The position numbers were made by a program, and so were the translations under genes. The notes under the pieces are model-generated. The model saw only the letters and a program-made list of their open reading frames with translations, was not told the DNA's origin and did not search any database. 10,672 nucleotides of DNA from Treponema sp. (GTDB lineage: Bacteria; Spirochaetota; Spirochaetia; Treponematales; Breznakiellaceae), in the NCBI GenBank assembly GCA_031267115.1, contig JAIRZS010000073.1:1-10672 (forward strand), written 5' to 3'. Shown piece by piece: positions 1-5,268 of this stretch (position 1 is the first letter of the stretch; every line of letters begins with the position of its first letter).

Positions 1-6
1 GTTAAG

Positions 7-35
7 TAGACAAAGAAGCTGTTTTGTGGTACAAT
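7..35 (+). promoter_or_regulatory. Predicted sigma70-type promoter with extended -10
   Basis: TAGACA at 7-12 (one mismatch to TTGACA) and TACAAT at 30-35 (one mismatch to TATAAT) are separated by exactly 17 bp. TGG directly before the -10 box makes an extended -10. The predicted start of transcription is near 42, at the first unit of the 7-bp repeat array. The same TGTGG plus -10 arrangement appears before nfeD at 5461-5471. No convincing long gene lies downstream, so the transcript may be non-coding. This is a sequence match only. Confidence 0.5.
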
Positions 36-40
36 AAGTT

Positions 41-110
41 GGAGCTTGGAGCTTGGAGCTTGGAGCTTGGAGCTTGGAGCTTGGAGCTTGGAGCTTGGAG
101 CTTGGAGCTT
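41..110. repeat. Ten perfect tandem copies of GGAGCTT
   Basis: Ten uninterrupted identical 7-bp units fill this interval. The unit length is not a multiple of three, so copy-number change would shift any reading frame, and it would also alter the length of a 5' leader. The array begins at the predicted transcription start of the promoter at 7-35. Each unit carries GGAG, which resembles a ribosome-binding site, and the self-complementary AGCT. The nine bases CAAGCTCCA at 187-195 are complementary to the array and could pair with it in a transcript. Confidence 0.95.
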
Positions 111-262
111 GTGGGCGTATACTCTGCCTTTTGTCCTGCCGTTACCAAAATCATGGAAATATTATTATTCTATTAGCGGGTTCTGTCAAGCTCCAGGGTG
201 ATTTTTGTGATTAATCTCAGTGATAATTTCACCCACCCTGATAAAATGAAGGGATGAAATAT

Positions 263-418
263 ATGAAGGGTATATCAAACCGGCTTCGTATTCACGAAGT
301 TTTTGATTTGGAAGATATAAAAAATACGGCGATACCATTCCAGACGCCCGGCGCCGACCTAACGGCTCGCCCGCAGCGAGGTATCGCCATATATATAAAC
401 ATACTACGGGATATTTGA
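263..418 (+). CDS. Possible 51-residue hypothetical peptide (weak)
   Basis: An open frame of 51 codons starts at ATG 263 with AAGGGA eight bases upstream and stops at TGA 416-418. It begins MKGISNRLRIHEVFDLEDI and ends RGIAIYINILRDI. I do not recognise it. It contains the hairpin plus T-run at 284-304 and both arms of the 9-bp inverted repeat at 328-388, so the frame may simply be open by chance across structured intergenic DNA. It could also be the remnant of the 5' end of a transposase gene. Confidence 0.15.
   Translation: MKGISNRLRIHEVFDLEDIKNTAIPFQTPGADLTARPQRGIAIYINILRDI
284..304 (+). terminator. Candidate small intrinsic terminator
   Basis: CTTCGT (284-289) pairs with ACGAAG (294-299) around the loop ATTC, followed by five T residues (300-304). 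The stem is only six base pairs and half A-T, so it would be a modest terminator. If used, a transcript from the promoter at 7-35 would be roughly 260 nucleotides and would contain the heptamer array. Confidence 0.35.
328..388. repeat. 9-bp perfect inverted repeat enclosing small hairpins
   Basis: GGCGATACC (328-336) and GGTATCGCC (380-388) are perfect reverse complements. The 43-base interior includes the palindrome GGCGCC (350-355) and a hairpin CTCGC/GCGAG (366-370 and 376-380). The GC-rich interior contrasts with AT-rich flanks on both sides. It could be a structured RNA segment or a small inserted element; nothing in the sequence decides between them. Confidence 0.5.
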
Positions 419-427
419 GATGTCAAG

Positions 428-457
428 GGAGCTAAAAAAGCTCCGCTCTGATTTTTT
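428..457 (+). terminator. Weak terminator-like hairpin
   Basis: GGAGCT (428-433) pairs with AGCTCC (439-444) across a loop of five A residues. Six T residues follow at 452-457, but seven bases separate them from the stem, which is too far for a textbook intrinsic terminator. The stem carries the same GGAGCT core as the heptamer array at 41-110. Confidence 0.25.
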
Positions 458-467
458 CAGGGAACGC

Positions 468-533
468 AAAAGGTGCCAGGCACCAAATTTCTGGATAAAT
501 TTTTATCGAGAAAAACGGTGCCTGGCACTTTTT
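468..533. repeat. GTGCCAGGCACC-type inverted-repeat element, terminator-like
   Basis: The left arm GTGCCAGGCACC (473-484) is the exact reverse complement of the right arm GGTGCCTGGCAC (517-528). One G-U pair and four A-T pairs extend the stem to 17 pairs (468-484 with 517-533), around a 32-base AT-rich loop. Each arm is itself nearly palindromic. A run of seven T residues (529-535) starts at the end of the core stem, so a transcript on the plus strand could terminate here. Arms of the GTGCCAGGCAC kind occur as dispersed intergenic repeats in various bacteria and can accompany REP-type (Y1) transposases; that link is from memory. No transposase is seen here. Confidence 0.7.
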
Positions 534-540
534 TTATATT

Positions 541-609
541 TCTTTCCTACTACTTCTTTTACTTATTCGACTTCGAACCTTTGGTTCGATTTGACTTCGT
601 GGTAAATAT
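541..609 (+). repeat. Dispersed pyrimidine/hairpin repeat, copy 1
   Basis: A pyrimidine-rich tract (541-567) leads into a short hairpin, TCGAACC/GGTTCGA with loop TTT (573-589), and then GACTTCGTGGTAAAT. The hairpin and its flanks recur in inverted orientation at 5269-5340 with only a few differences. The 25 bases at 551-575 recur exactly, in inverted orientation, at 8941-8965. All three copies are intergenic. Confidence 0.75.
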
Positions 610-680
610 TCACGGCACAGTATAATCATTCCCCGAATTGTGGGTCACGGTTTAGTGTTTAACGGGAATCCCGGGGGTGT

Positions 681-770
681 TGCGGGGGTGTCCCCCGCAG
701 AGGGGGTAGGCCGGGCCTCCTCCCCGGCGCAGCCGGGGAGGAGGCCCGGCCGTAGGGGGAGGCTTCCCCC
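681..770. repeat. Three consecutive GC-rich hairpins, one with a perfect 20-bp stem
   Basis: Three stem-loops follow each other: TGCGGGGG/CCCCCGCA (681-688 and 692-699, loop TGT); a perfect 20-bp stem (709-728 with 732-751, loop GCA) starting GGCCGGGCC; and GGGGGA/TCCCCC (755-760 and 765-770, loop GGCT). They begin 23 bases past the stop codon of the minus-strand LacI-family gene, so they may protect or end its mRNA, although no T-run is present on the minus strand. The outer sequences GGGGGTAGGCCGGG and CCCGGCCGTAGGGGG recur at 7160-7197 around a different core. Confidence 0.8.
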
Positions 771-792
771 CTCAACTTCTCATTGTTATTGG

Positions 793-1866
793 CTACCAGT
801 CTACCAGGATCCAGTCTTCGGGGGCGTCTTTGACGGTGGACCGCCTGACCACGAGGTTTGAAGTCAGTTCTACCGCGACTCCGGGATTGGCGTTGTTTTC
901 TATCTGGCCTATCAGAAGTTCCGCGGCTTTCATGCCCATAATATACTTTTGCACATGGATGGTTGAAAGGGATGGTTCCAGCGCGCTGGCGATAAAAACG
1001 TCGTCGTAGCCGATTACCTTTACATCTTCGGGAATACGCTTCCCGGCCTCAAAGAGCGCTTTCATGGCCCCTACGGACATCTGATCGTTGGCTACGAAAA
1101 CGCCGTCAAGATTCGGCATTTTGTAAAGCAGTTCCTTCATGGCCAGATAACCACTTTTATGGGTATAGTCGCCGTTGGCCATCATTCTGCTGTCGTCAAC
1201 CTCAAAGCCCCCGCGCCTCATCGCGTTCTTAAAGCCGGTAATCCTGTCCTGGGCAACGGTAAAATAATAAGGGCCGGTAATATGGCAAATCTTCTCGCAT
1301 CCTACATCGATAAGATGGGTGGTCGCGGTATCCGCGCCCGCGACGGAATTGGCGCATACTGAATCGATGCCGAACTTGCTCATGTCTTTTTCAACACAGA
1401 CAAAGGCGGTAGTTATCTGGGAAGAAGACAGCTTCATCACGTCGCTGATTATGTCCGCTTCCATTTCCTCGGGTACGGTGGATGAAAAGACAATGCCGTC
1501 TACCCTGTCGTTTACCAGGCTGGTTATGCCTTCCCGCAGTTTTTTGACGCTGCCGATATTGTCGTTGATTCCCTCGGTATCCATAACAACCAGGCGGTAG
1601 CCTTTGGAATGGAAGGCTTTATAGATGCCTTTTAATATATAGGGATAAAAGAGGCCGCAAAGATCCGCGGAAATGACGCCGATGGTTTTGGTGCGCTTGA
1701 ATTTCATTTTCTGGGCGATAGGGTTGGCGGTATATTCCAGTTCCTGAACGGCCTGGCTGACCCGCCGTATTAGTTCTTCGCTTACAAATTTATTCTTGTT
1801 AAGTACATTGGAGACGGTGGAAATGGAAACACCCGCCCGTTTCGCCACGTCGTTAATCGTGATCAT
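793..1866 (-). CDS. LacI-family transcriptional regulator
   Basis: The 357-residue product has the standard LacI/GalR layout. An N-terminal helix-turn-helix (about residues 2-50) begins ITINDVAKRAGVSISTVSNVL, with the typical DVAKRAGVS and TVSNVLN elements. A hinge region (ANPIAQKMK) and a periplasmic-binding-protein-like sensor domain starting TIGVISADL (about residues 62-340) follow. The protein would bind operator DNA as a dimer and respond to a small ligand, usually a sugar or nucleotide-type molecule; the sequence does not reveal the ligand. Its ATG (1864-1866) lies inside the 3' end of the upstream NUDIX gene, giving a 14-base overlap and probable translational coupling. It is the last gene of the four-gene operon and may control that operon, but I found no clear LacI-type palindrome upstream of it. 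Confidence 0.93.
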   Translation of the reverse strand: MITINDVAKRAGVSISTVSNVLNKNKFVSEELIRRVSQAVQELEYTANPIAQKMKFKRTKTIGVISADLCGLFYPYILKGIYKAFHSKGYRLVVMDTEGINDNIGSVKKLREGITSLVNDRVDGIVFSSTVPEEMEADIISDVMKLSSSQITTAFVCVEKDMSKFGIDSVCANSVAGADTATTHLIDVGCEKICHITGPYYFTVAQDRITGFKNAMRRGGFEVDDSRMMANGDYTHKSGYLAMKELLYKMPNLDGVFVANDQMSVGAMKALFEAGKRIPEDVKVIGYDDVFIASALEPSLSTIHVQKYIMGMKAAELLIGQIENNANPGVAVELTSNLVVRRSTVKDAPEDWILVDW

Positions 1867-2389
1867 ACAGCTTCTCGATATAGGCTTTTATTGCCCGGCG
1901 GGCGGAATCGAAGGCAAGATCGCCGTAGTTTATATCCTCCGGGCGGATAAAGCGGATTCCGGCAATTTCCTCTTCCTCCAGGCGCAGATCCTTTTCGCTT
2001 AGTTCCGGCGCTTCAAGGGTAAAAAACATATCGCAGGTGTTGTAGGCTATTCCCTTATAGGGGTAGATGTTGGGAAAAGAGGCGAAAAGGGAAAAACCGG
2101 CCCCCGGAACAGAATCGGGGTCCCAGCCCAGTTCTTCCCGGCACTCGCGGCGCAGCCCTTCCAGGGCGCCTTCCCCGGGATCGACAAAACCGCCGGGAAG
2201 GTCCAGCTTTCCCCTGGCGGGTTCCTTGCCCCGGACCAGGAACAGGATGCCTTTCCCGGTACTGATAACGCAGCCTGTGGCGGCGGCGGTATTCTGATAA
2301 TACACAAAACCGCAGTCCGGGCAGAAAAATTTTTTATTGTTTTCGAAACGGATATTTCGGGAAGCGCAGGAGGGGCAGTAGTTAAACAT
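1853..2389 (-). CDS. NUDIX hydrolase with N-terminal zinc ribbon
   Basis: This 178-residue protein starts with a zinc ribbon (C5, C8, C23, C26: CPSC and CPDC). The canonical Nudix box follows at residues 67-89, GX5EX7REUXEEXGU, seen as G-FVDPG-E and RECREELGW with all metal-binding glutamates present. NUDIX enzymes cleave nucleoside diphosphates linked to another group. The zinc ribbon is shared with the NADH pyrophosphatase group, but the protein is shorter and shows no SQPWPFP-type motif, so the substrate is not assigned. I chose ATG 2387-2389 because AGAGGT sits five bases upstream. The stop codon of the ketosynthase gene ends two bases before this ATG. A longer frame beginning at 2425 would run into the ketosynthase gene and lacks that support. 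The 3' end overlaps the LacI-family gene by 14 bases. Confidence 0.92.
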   Translation of the reverse strand: MFNYCPSCASRNIRFENNKKFFCPDCGFVYYQNTAAATGCVISTGKGILFLVRGKEPARGKLDLPGGFVDPGEGALEGLRRECREELGWDPDSVPGAGFSLFASFPNIYPYKGIAYNTCDMFFTLEAPELSEKDLRLEEEEIAGIRFIRPEDINYGDLAFDSARRAIKAYIEKLYDHD

Positions 2390-2391
2390 CG

Positions 2392-3627
2392 TTACCTCTT
2401 GCCGGCGATAAGGCAGACATTGCATCCTCCAAAGGCGAATGAATTACTCATACATGTCCGGGGGGCAGACCCGGCGGGGAAATATTTTTCCCCAAGCCGA
2501 AGGCGCGGCATGGCGTCGTCGTACTCGCCGTCCCAGCAGTGGGCCGGTATCGCGGCCTTCCCGTCTTTTTGGGCGGAAGCCCTGGGCGCTTTTGCCAGGG
2601 TCATCCAGCACAGCGCCAGTTCCAGCGCCCCGGCGGCGCCCAGGGTGTGGCCGGTGACCGGCTTGGTGGAACTTGCCGGGGGCTGCTTTTCCCCAAACAC
2701 GGCCTGAACCGCCAGGGCTTCCATGCGGTCGTTCAGGGGGGTCCCGGTTCCGTGGAGATTGATGTAGTCAATACCGCCGGGGCCAATGCCCGCGCCGCTC
2801 AGGGCGGCCTGCATCGCCTGTACCGCGCCCAGACCGTCTTCCCGGGGGGAGGTCATGTGAAAGGCGTCGGCGCTTTCCCCGGCCCCCAAAAGCGTTATCC
2901 CGCAGGAATCGCCCGGATCGTCTTTTGCCAGTACAAAAAAGGCCGCCCCCTCGCCCAGGGTTATGCCCTTCCGGTTTTTGCTGAAAGGGTTTGTAACCGT
3001 ATCCGACACTGTTTCCAGGGACGAAAAGCCCAGTAGAACGGTATCCGAGACAATATCCGCCCCCCCGGCGATAACCGCGTCGCAGAAACCGGCCCGGATA
3101 AATTCCGCGCCCTTGGCAAGCGCCCCGGCGCTGGAAGCGCAGGCGGTAGCGACAGTAAGCGCCGGGCCGGTAACGCCGGATATACCGGCAATGTATTCCG
3201 CAAGCAGAGAAGCCCCCTGAAAACGGAGTTCGTAGTTTGCCGGGAAGCCCTTCCCCGCGAAAAAAGCCCGGTGCGCCGGAACGGACGCCTCGGTGCCGTT
3301 GTCGCAGGAGCCGAGGCATACCCCGACCCGCCCGGCGCCGTAAAGGTTCCGGACCTTTTCAATGGAAGGGCGCAGTTCTTCAAGCGCCGCCGCGGCTATG
3401 CGGAATATGCGGGTATTGGCCGCATATTCAGGCGGCGCGGCAAGACCGGGCAGTTCCGGGGCCTCGGGCAGCGCTCCGGGTATACGGCCCGCGAGAAAGG
3501 CCCTGCCGCCCGATGTAACAACCCGCTGTATGCCGCCCTGATCCCCCCGGCAGGCTGCCTCAAAAAAGGATTCCCGGCTGTTTCCGGCGCAGCACAGAAC
3601 GGCGGGAGGTGAAAGAAAAACATCCAT
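2392..3627 (-). CDS. Beta-ketoacyl-ACP synthase, aryl-polyene ApeO type
   Basis: This 411-residue thiolase-fold ketosynthase would join an acyl group to malonyl-ACP by decarboxylative condensation. The catalytic residues are all visible: C163 in TACASSAG, H292 in NLHGTGTPLND, K322 and H327 in STKPVTGHTLGAAGALE. The N terminus lacks the usual FabF start and instead reads DVFLSPPAVLCCAG. The C terminus carries HCWDGEYDDAMPRL and MSNSFAFGGCNV. Both resemble, from memory, the KS of aryl-polyene clusters (ApeO) more than housekeeping FabF. ATG 3625-3627 shares one base with the stop codon of the upstream DUF3261 gene, and GGGGGA lies seven bases before it; a TTG one codon earlier is possible. The DUF3261 to KS order matches aryl-polyene operons. 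I infer a role in polyene lipid synthesis rather than general fatty acid synthesis. No carrier protein or reductase gene is nearby. Confidence 0.88.
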   Translation of the reverse strand: MDVFLSPPAVLCCAGNSRESFFEAACRGDQGGIQRVVTSGGRAFLAGRIPGALPEAPELPGLAAPPEYAANTRIFRIAAAALEELRPSIEKVRNLYGAGRVGVCLGSCDNGTEASVPAHRAFFAGKGFPANYELRFQGASLLAEYIAGISGVTGPALTVATACASSAGALAKGAEFIRAGFCDAVIAGGADIVSDTVLLGFSSLETVSDTVTNPFSKNRKGITLGEGAAFFVLAKDDPGDSCGITLLGAGESADAFHMTSPREDGLGAVQAMQAALSGAGIGPGGIDYINLHGTGTPLNDRMEALAVQAVFGEKQPPASSTKPVTGHTLGAAGALELALCWMTLAKAPRASAQKDGKAAIPAHCWDGEYDDAMPRLRLGEKYFPAGSAPRTCMSNSFAFGGCNVCLIAGKR

Positions 3628-4259
3628 CAAAATATCCCCCGCAGGGTATAGGAATAATCCCGCAGGAAATTTTTTAAAGAAACGGAGGAGTTGGTCTTCA
3701 CGATTTCCAAAACCGGGTTTTTCCCCGCGAAAACCGTCCTGACTTCGCTGCTTCCTTCAATGCCTCCAATACCGTTAAGGCCCTCAACGCCGTCAACGCC
3801 GCCGCGCATTTCCACAACCAGCCTTAGCCCCGAATCTTTCAGCGCCTGTGCCAGCAAATCCGCCCGGTAAAAACAGAACTGGAAATCCGCGACAATGTAT
3901 TCCGCCTTTAAAGAGGGGGGAAACAGCGAAGAAAAGAAAGAAACCGCCCCGTCGGTAAAGGCAAGGTAACCGGCCTCCGTGCCGAAACTGTTAAAAAGCG
4001 CAATAGTTATTCCCCGTTCGTTTGCCTGCACCCAGCAGTCCATGATAAATTCCTGCTCACCGTAACGCCCGGTTATCTGCTGGGGCATATCCAGCGGTTT
4101 TTCAATAGCGGAAGGGGGAAGCAGAAAATATCTCGCCCGGTTTGTTACGGAAACAGGCGGATACTGGGAAACCCTGCCTTCGGTCTTACAGGAGGCCAGA
4201 ACAAAAACAGCAAGGGCCGCCAGCAGCCCCAAAACTCTTCTCAACAGGTTCTTTTTCAC
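3627..4259 (-). CDS. DUF3261-family lipoprotein of aryl-polyene type
   Basis: The 210-residue product has a lipoprotein signal: positively charged MKKNLLRR, a hydrophobic stretch, and a lipobox LASC with the lipidated cysteine at residue 24. The mature part carries features I associate with DUF3261: LLPPSAIEKPLDMPQQITGRYGEQEFIMDCWVQ split around the YG.Q.F core, then LFPPSLKAEYIVADFQFCFY (about residues 112-131). DUF3261 lipoproteins are encoded in aryl-polyene clusters and are thought to help move the product to the outer membrane. The start is GTG at 4257-4259, with AAAGAG six bases upstream; no better ATG exists. Residues 153-169 form a Gly-rich repeat (GVDGVEGLNGIGGIEG) encoded by five degenerate 9-base units (3757-3801), probably an insertion in the fold. 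It is the first gene of the operon and is divergent from the PPTase gene 40 bases away. Confidence 0.8.
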   Translation of the reverse strand: MKKNLLRRVLGLLAALAVFVLASCKTEGRVSQYPPVSVTNRARYFLLPPSAIEKPLDMPQQITGRYGEQEFIMDCWVQANERGITIALFNSFGTEAGYLAFTDGAVSFFSSLFPPSLKAEYIVADFQFCFYRADLLAQALKDSGLRLVVEMRGGVDGVEGLNGIGGIEGSSEVRTVFAGKNPVLEIVKTNSSVSLKNFLRDYSYTLRGIF

Positions 4260-4299
4260 GGTATACTCTTTGTGTCAGCTATACATTAGATACGAAGCT

Positions 4300-5073
4300 A
4301 TGAAGCCATTTTATATAGGTTTATCCTGTGTGTCAAACAACCCCGCCGGGAACGCGGGCCGGGCCGGCAGCAACAACATTGGCCGGGCGCTGCACGCCGA
4401 AGGGCGGCGCGTTCTGGCCCTGCTCGACGCGGAGGCGGGGACAGGGGCGAAAGCGGAACCGCCGGGCCGCGCACAGGAACCGGCCGCCATTGCCGTAGAA
4501 AGCGGGGGCAGGCCTTTTTTTACCGGCCGCCACGCGGATTTCAACATTTCCCATTCCCGGTATATAGCGGCCGTCGCCTGGTCCGGAGAGATAAACCCCG
4601 CAAACGGCCTTCCCTTCCGGGTAGGCTGCGATATCCAGCACGTATCCCCCGGCAAAAACAGGGAAGCCATTGCCCGCAGATACTACTCCCCCGGCGAAAA
4701 CAGCTATATAGCCGCGGCCCCGGACACCGCGGACCGGATCGACCGCTTCTACCGGATCTGGGCCCTCAAGGAATGCTGCCTCAAGGCCAGGGGGCTTTCG
4801 GTCCTGGACATGCGGGACTCCCCCTCTTTCGCGGAACGGGAAGGGCTTGGAAAAGAGCCCGCGCTTCCCTTCTGTTTTTTCCTGTACGAGCTTGAAAGCG
4901 CCGCCGGACGCTGCCTTCTTGCCGTATGCCGGGAAAACCCGCCGCCGGACCCCTCGCGGCCAGACCCCGCGCCCCCTCCTGAGATCCGCTGGTATTCGAC
5001 GCCCCTTGCCCTGAAAGCGCTCTCCGCGCCCCTGCGTCCCCTGGGACCTGCGTCCCTTGGAATAAACGCGTAG
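4300..5073 (+). CDS. Sfp-type 4'-phosphopantetheinyl transferase
   Basis: The enzyme transfers the phosphopantetheine arm of CoA to a conserved serine of carrier proteins. The 257-residue sequence shows the family motifs in order: GRPFF and HADFNISHS (residues 70-86), VGCDIQHV (108-115) and RIWALKECCLKARG (152-165), with D111, W154, K157, E158 and K162 in the expected places. The usual DIE is DIQ here (Q113), so one common Mg-binding acidic residue is replaced by an amide. ATG at 4300 is chosen because the conserved part begins there; only a weak GAAG precedes it. A TTG thirty bases earlier would extend into the 40-base divergent promoter region. Divergence from the DUF3261/ketosynthase operon suggests that it activates the carrier protein of that pathway. 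The last 40 residues are proline-rich and variable. Confidence 0.88.
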   Translation: MKPFYIGLSCVSNNPAGNAGRAGSNNIGRALHAEGRRVLALLDAEAGTGAKAEPPGRAQEPAAIAVESGGRPFFTGRHADFNISHSRYIAAVAWSGEINPANGLPFRVGCDIQHVSPGKNREAIARRYYSPGENSYIAAAPDTADRIDRFYRIWALKECCLKARGLSVLDMRDSPSFAEREGLGKEPALPFCFFLYELESAAGRCLLAVCRENPPPDPSRPDPAPPPEIRWYSTPLALKALSAPLRPLGPASLGINA

Positions 5074-5100
5074 AAATCTTATCTTTCGGTTTTGGGCGCA

Positions 5101-5127
5101 TCCTGCCACGCCTCCGGCGCGGCAGGA
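5101..5127. repeat. GC-rich hairpin downstream of the PPTase gene
   Basis: TCCTGCC (5101-5107) pairs with GGCAGGA (5121-5127). After one A-C mismatch the stem continues CGCC/GGCG around the loop TCC, giving 11 pairs. It starts 27 bases past the PPTase stop codon. No T-run follows directly, so it may stabilise the mRNA end rather than terminate. Confidence 0.6.
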
Positions 5128-5147
5128 CCGGGCTTTACGCTTGTATC

Positions 5148-5168
5148 TTTTTTGCCCGCGGCAAAAAA
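5148..5168. repeat. Perfect T6GCC/GGCA6 hairpin
   Basis: TTTTTTGCC (5148-5156) and GGCAAAAAA (5160-5168) are perfect reverse complements with loop CGC. TATC before and GATA after extend the pairing with one bulge. T residues precede and A residues follow the GC core on the plus strand, the opposite of an intrinsic terminator, so its role is unclear. Confidence 0.6.
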
Positions 5169-5193
5169 GGATACCGCTCCAATCCCTTGCGCG

Positions 5194-5227
5194 TGACAAA
5201 AATCGCCATCCATGGCGATTTTTGTCA
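5194..5227. terminator. Bidirectional intrinsic terminator, perfect 34-base palindrome
   Basis: TGACAAAAATCGCCAT (5194-5209) and ATGGCGATTTTTGTCA (5212-5227) are perfect reverse complements around CC. AAAAATCGCC before and GGCGATTTTT after give a GC core with a U-tract on either strand, as expected of a bidirectional terminator. It ends PPTase transcription before the nfeD promoter. No minus-strand gene lies to the right that would need it. Confidence 0.7.
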
Positions 5228-5236
5228 TCGGAAACA

Positions 5237-5252
5237 GCGGCATCCATGCCGC
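5237..5252. repeat. Short hairpin with the same ATCCAT centre as its neighbour
   Basis: GCGGCAT (5237-5243) and ATGCCGC (5246-5252) pair around CC. The centre CATCCATG is identical to that of the 34-base palindrome just upstream, although the outer stems differ. The two may be diverged relatives. Confidence 0.6.
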
Positions 5253-5268
5253 AGGCTCTCGCGGCTAT

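Larger units (their letters stand above)
111..419. other. Gene-poor stretch with inverted repeats; possible decayed element end
   Basis: No recognisable protein is encoded here. An inverted repeat CAGGGTG (194-200) / CACCCTG (234-240) follows TGTCAAGCTCC at 185-194. This arrangement, with a short reading frame shortly after, resembles the terminus and leader of an insertion sequence, but no transposase follows and no family could be named. The terminator-like hairpin at 284-304, the long inverted repeat at 328-388 and the reading frame at 263-418 lie within it or overlap it and are listed separately. Confidence 0.4.

Noticed and set aside
41..110. CRISPR array
   Set aside because: The units are 7 bp with no spacers; this is a simple tandem repeat.
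420..605. 61-codon open frame on the plus strand
   Set aside because: It runs through a hairpin, both arms of the GTGCCAGGCACC repeat and part of the pyrimidine repeat. It has no ribosome-binding site and a low-complexity product, so it is open by chance.
621..626. Perfect TATAAT as a promoter -10 box
   Set aside because: No -35 or extended -10 element is found at proper spacing, and only hairpins lie downstream.
640..861. 73-codon open frame over the GC-rich hairpins
   Set aside because: It covers three strong stem-loops and the antisense of the LacI-family gene end. The Gly/Pro/Arg-rich product is an artefact of GC-rich repeats.
4260..4299. Divergent promoters and a LacI operator in the 40-base gap
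   Set aside because: Short TATAC motifs are present, but no -35/-10 pair at good spacing and no convincing palindrome could be fixed. Promoters probably overlap the coding ends.
4333..5247. 304-codon minus-strand open frame opposite the PPTase gene
   Set aside because: It lies antisense to a gene with clear PPTase motifs, and its Arg/Gly-rich sequence has no recognisable domain. It is typical of antisense frames in GC-rich genes.
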